Origin: JACQFZ01 sp045810625 | GTDB lineage: Bacteria; Pseudomonadota; Gammaproteobacteria; Acidiferrobacterales; Sulfurifustaceae | NCBI GenBank assembly: GCA_045810625.1 | Contig: JBJMVQ010000065.1 | Location: 1 to 5,760, forward strand | Length of the DNA: 5,760 nt | Direction of reading: 5' to 3' | Shown here: positions 5,413 through 5,760 of the stretch, one piece after another | Position numbering within the stretch: the first letter of the stretch is position 1 | How the letters are laid out: each line of letters opens with the position of its first letter | Program-made: the position numbers and the translations under genes | Notes under the pieces: generated by a model | What the model was told of the DNA's origin: nothing | Database searches by the model: none | Seen by the model: the letters and a program-made list of their open reading frames with translations, nothing else

Positions 5413-5760
5413 TCACCCGGCCGGTGGCTTGCCGGTGTTAATCGCCAATTGCGCGGCAAAAGCCCGCTTGTAGGCTGGCCGCGCTTCGCCGCGGGCGACA
5501 TAGGCAGCCAGGTTCGGGAATTCGTTCAGGATGCCCGACGGTTTTAATCTGAGCAGCACCGACACCATCATCAGGTCGCCCGCGCTGAATGCACCATCGA
5601 GCCAGTCGGCATCGCCAAGGCGAGCGGAAAGTTGCTTCAACCGGGCGCGGACGCGATCCGCTACCAGAGGCGCGCGCTCCTTACTCCAGGGCTTGTCGCC
5701 CTCCAGAAGCCTGGCGTTTGCGAGTTCGAGGATCGGCGGCTCCACCGTGTTGATCGCGGC
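5413..5760 (-). CDS. Glutathione S-transferase family protein, C-terminal part (N-terminus off right edge)
   Basis: The visible 116 residues are open to the window edge and end in TGA at 5415-5413. They are the all-helical C-terminal domain of a glutathione S-transferase. The edge residues AAINTVEPPILEL are the typical first helix of this domain. WLDGAFSAGDLMMVSVLLRL carries the SAGD N-capping box of the core helix, and EFPNLAAYVARGEARPAYKRA is the usual last helix block. The glutathione-binding thioredoxin domain lies beyond base 5760, so the start cannot be seen; a GTG at 5745-5743 is an internal valine, not a start. It differs clearly from the GST at 3309-3914 (no shared C-terminal stretches), so the two are separate subfamilies. 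Substrate unknown. Confidence 0.93.
   Translation of the reverse strand, partial: AAINTVEPPILELANARLLEGDKPWSKERAPLVADRVRARLKQLSARLGDADWLDGAFSAGDLMMVSVLLRLKPSGILNEFPNLAAYVARGEARPAYKRAFAAQLAINTGKPPAG

Noticed and set aside
5413..5745. 110-residue protein starting at GTG 5745
   Set aside because: The frame stays open to the window edge with typical GST helix sequence, so the GTG is an internal valine and the gene is cut by the window.

Overview
This is GC-rich chromosomal DNA from a proteobacterium. The gene content (membrane-anchored AraC-type regulator, RCK potassium channel, YidB, two glutathione S-transferases, a hotdog-like protein) and the short GTAGCGTGCGCC-type palindromic repeats suggest a beta- or gammaproteobacterium, but nothing here fixes the lineage more closely. 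There is no phage, plasmid, insertion sequence, CRISPR array, tRNA or rRNA in the window.

Layout. Bases 1-1039 (minus) hold an AraC-family regulator with a seven-helix membrane N-terminus; its last residues run off the left edge. Diverging from it, 1211-2293 (plus) encodes a two-helix potassium channel with a cytoplasmic RCK/TrkA domain. Converging on the channel is yidB, 2350-2763 (minus), with a GTG start, a near-perfect Shine-Dalgarno sequence and a small perfect dyad upstream. Beyond yidB lies a gene-free stretch (2764-3308). It contains an 86% identical, in-frame copy of the last 35 codons of the channel gene (3012-3116) and a cluster of TAAAGGGGC repeats. A complete glutathione S-transferase gene follows on the minus strand (3309-3914). 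A 470-base gene-free stretch comes next, with several dyads and a possible minus-strand terminator. Then come a 306-residue protein with a MaoC/hotdog-like motif (4385-5305, plus), a strong inverted pair of palindromic repeats, and the C-terminal part of a second, different glutathione S-transferase (5413-5760, minus) that runs off the right edge.

The genes do not form an operon: orientations alternate and each gene seems to have its own transcription unit. Shared themes are limited to envelope/ion homeostasis (channel, membrane regulator) and glutathione-linked detoxification (two GSTs of different subfamilies). Most of the window is ordinary. The observations most worth following are the duplicated channel 3' end, which flanks yidB as a direct repeat, and the repeat families in the intergenic regions. 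The hotdog-like protein also stands out, because its hydratase signature seems to have lost the catalytic aspartate.
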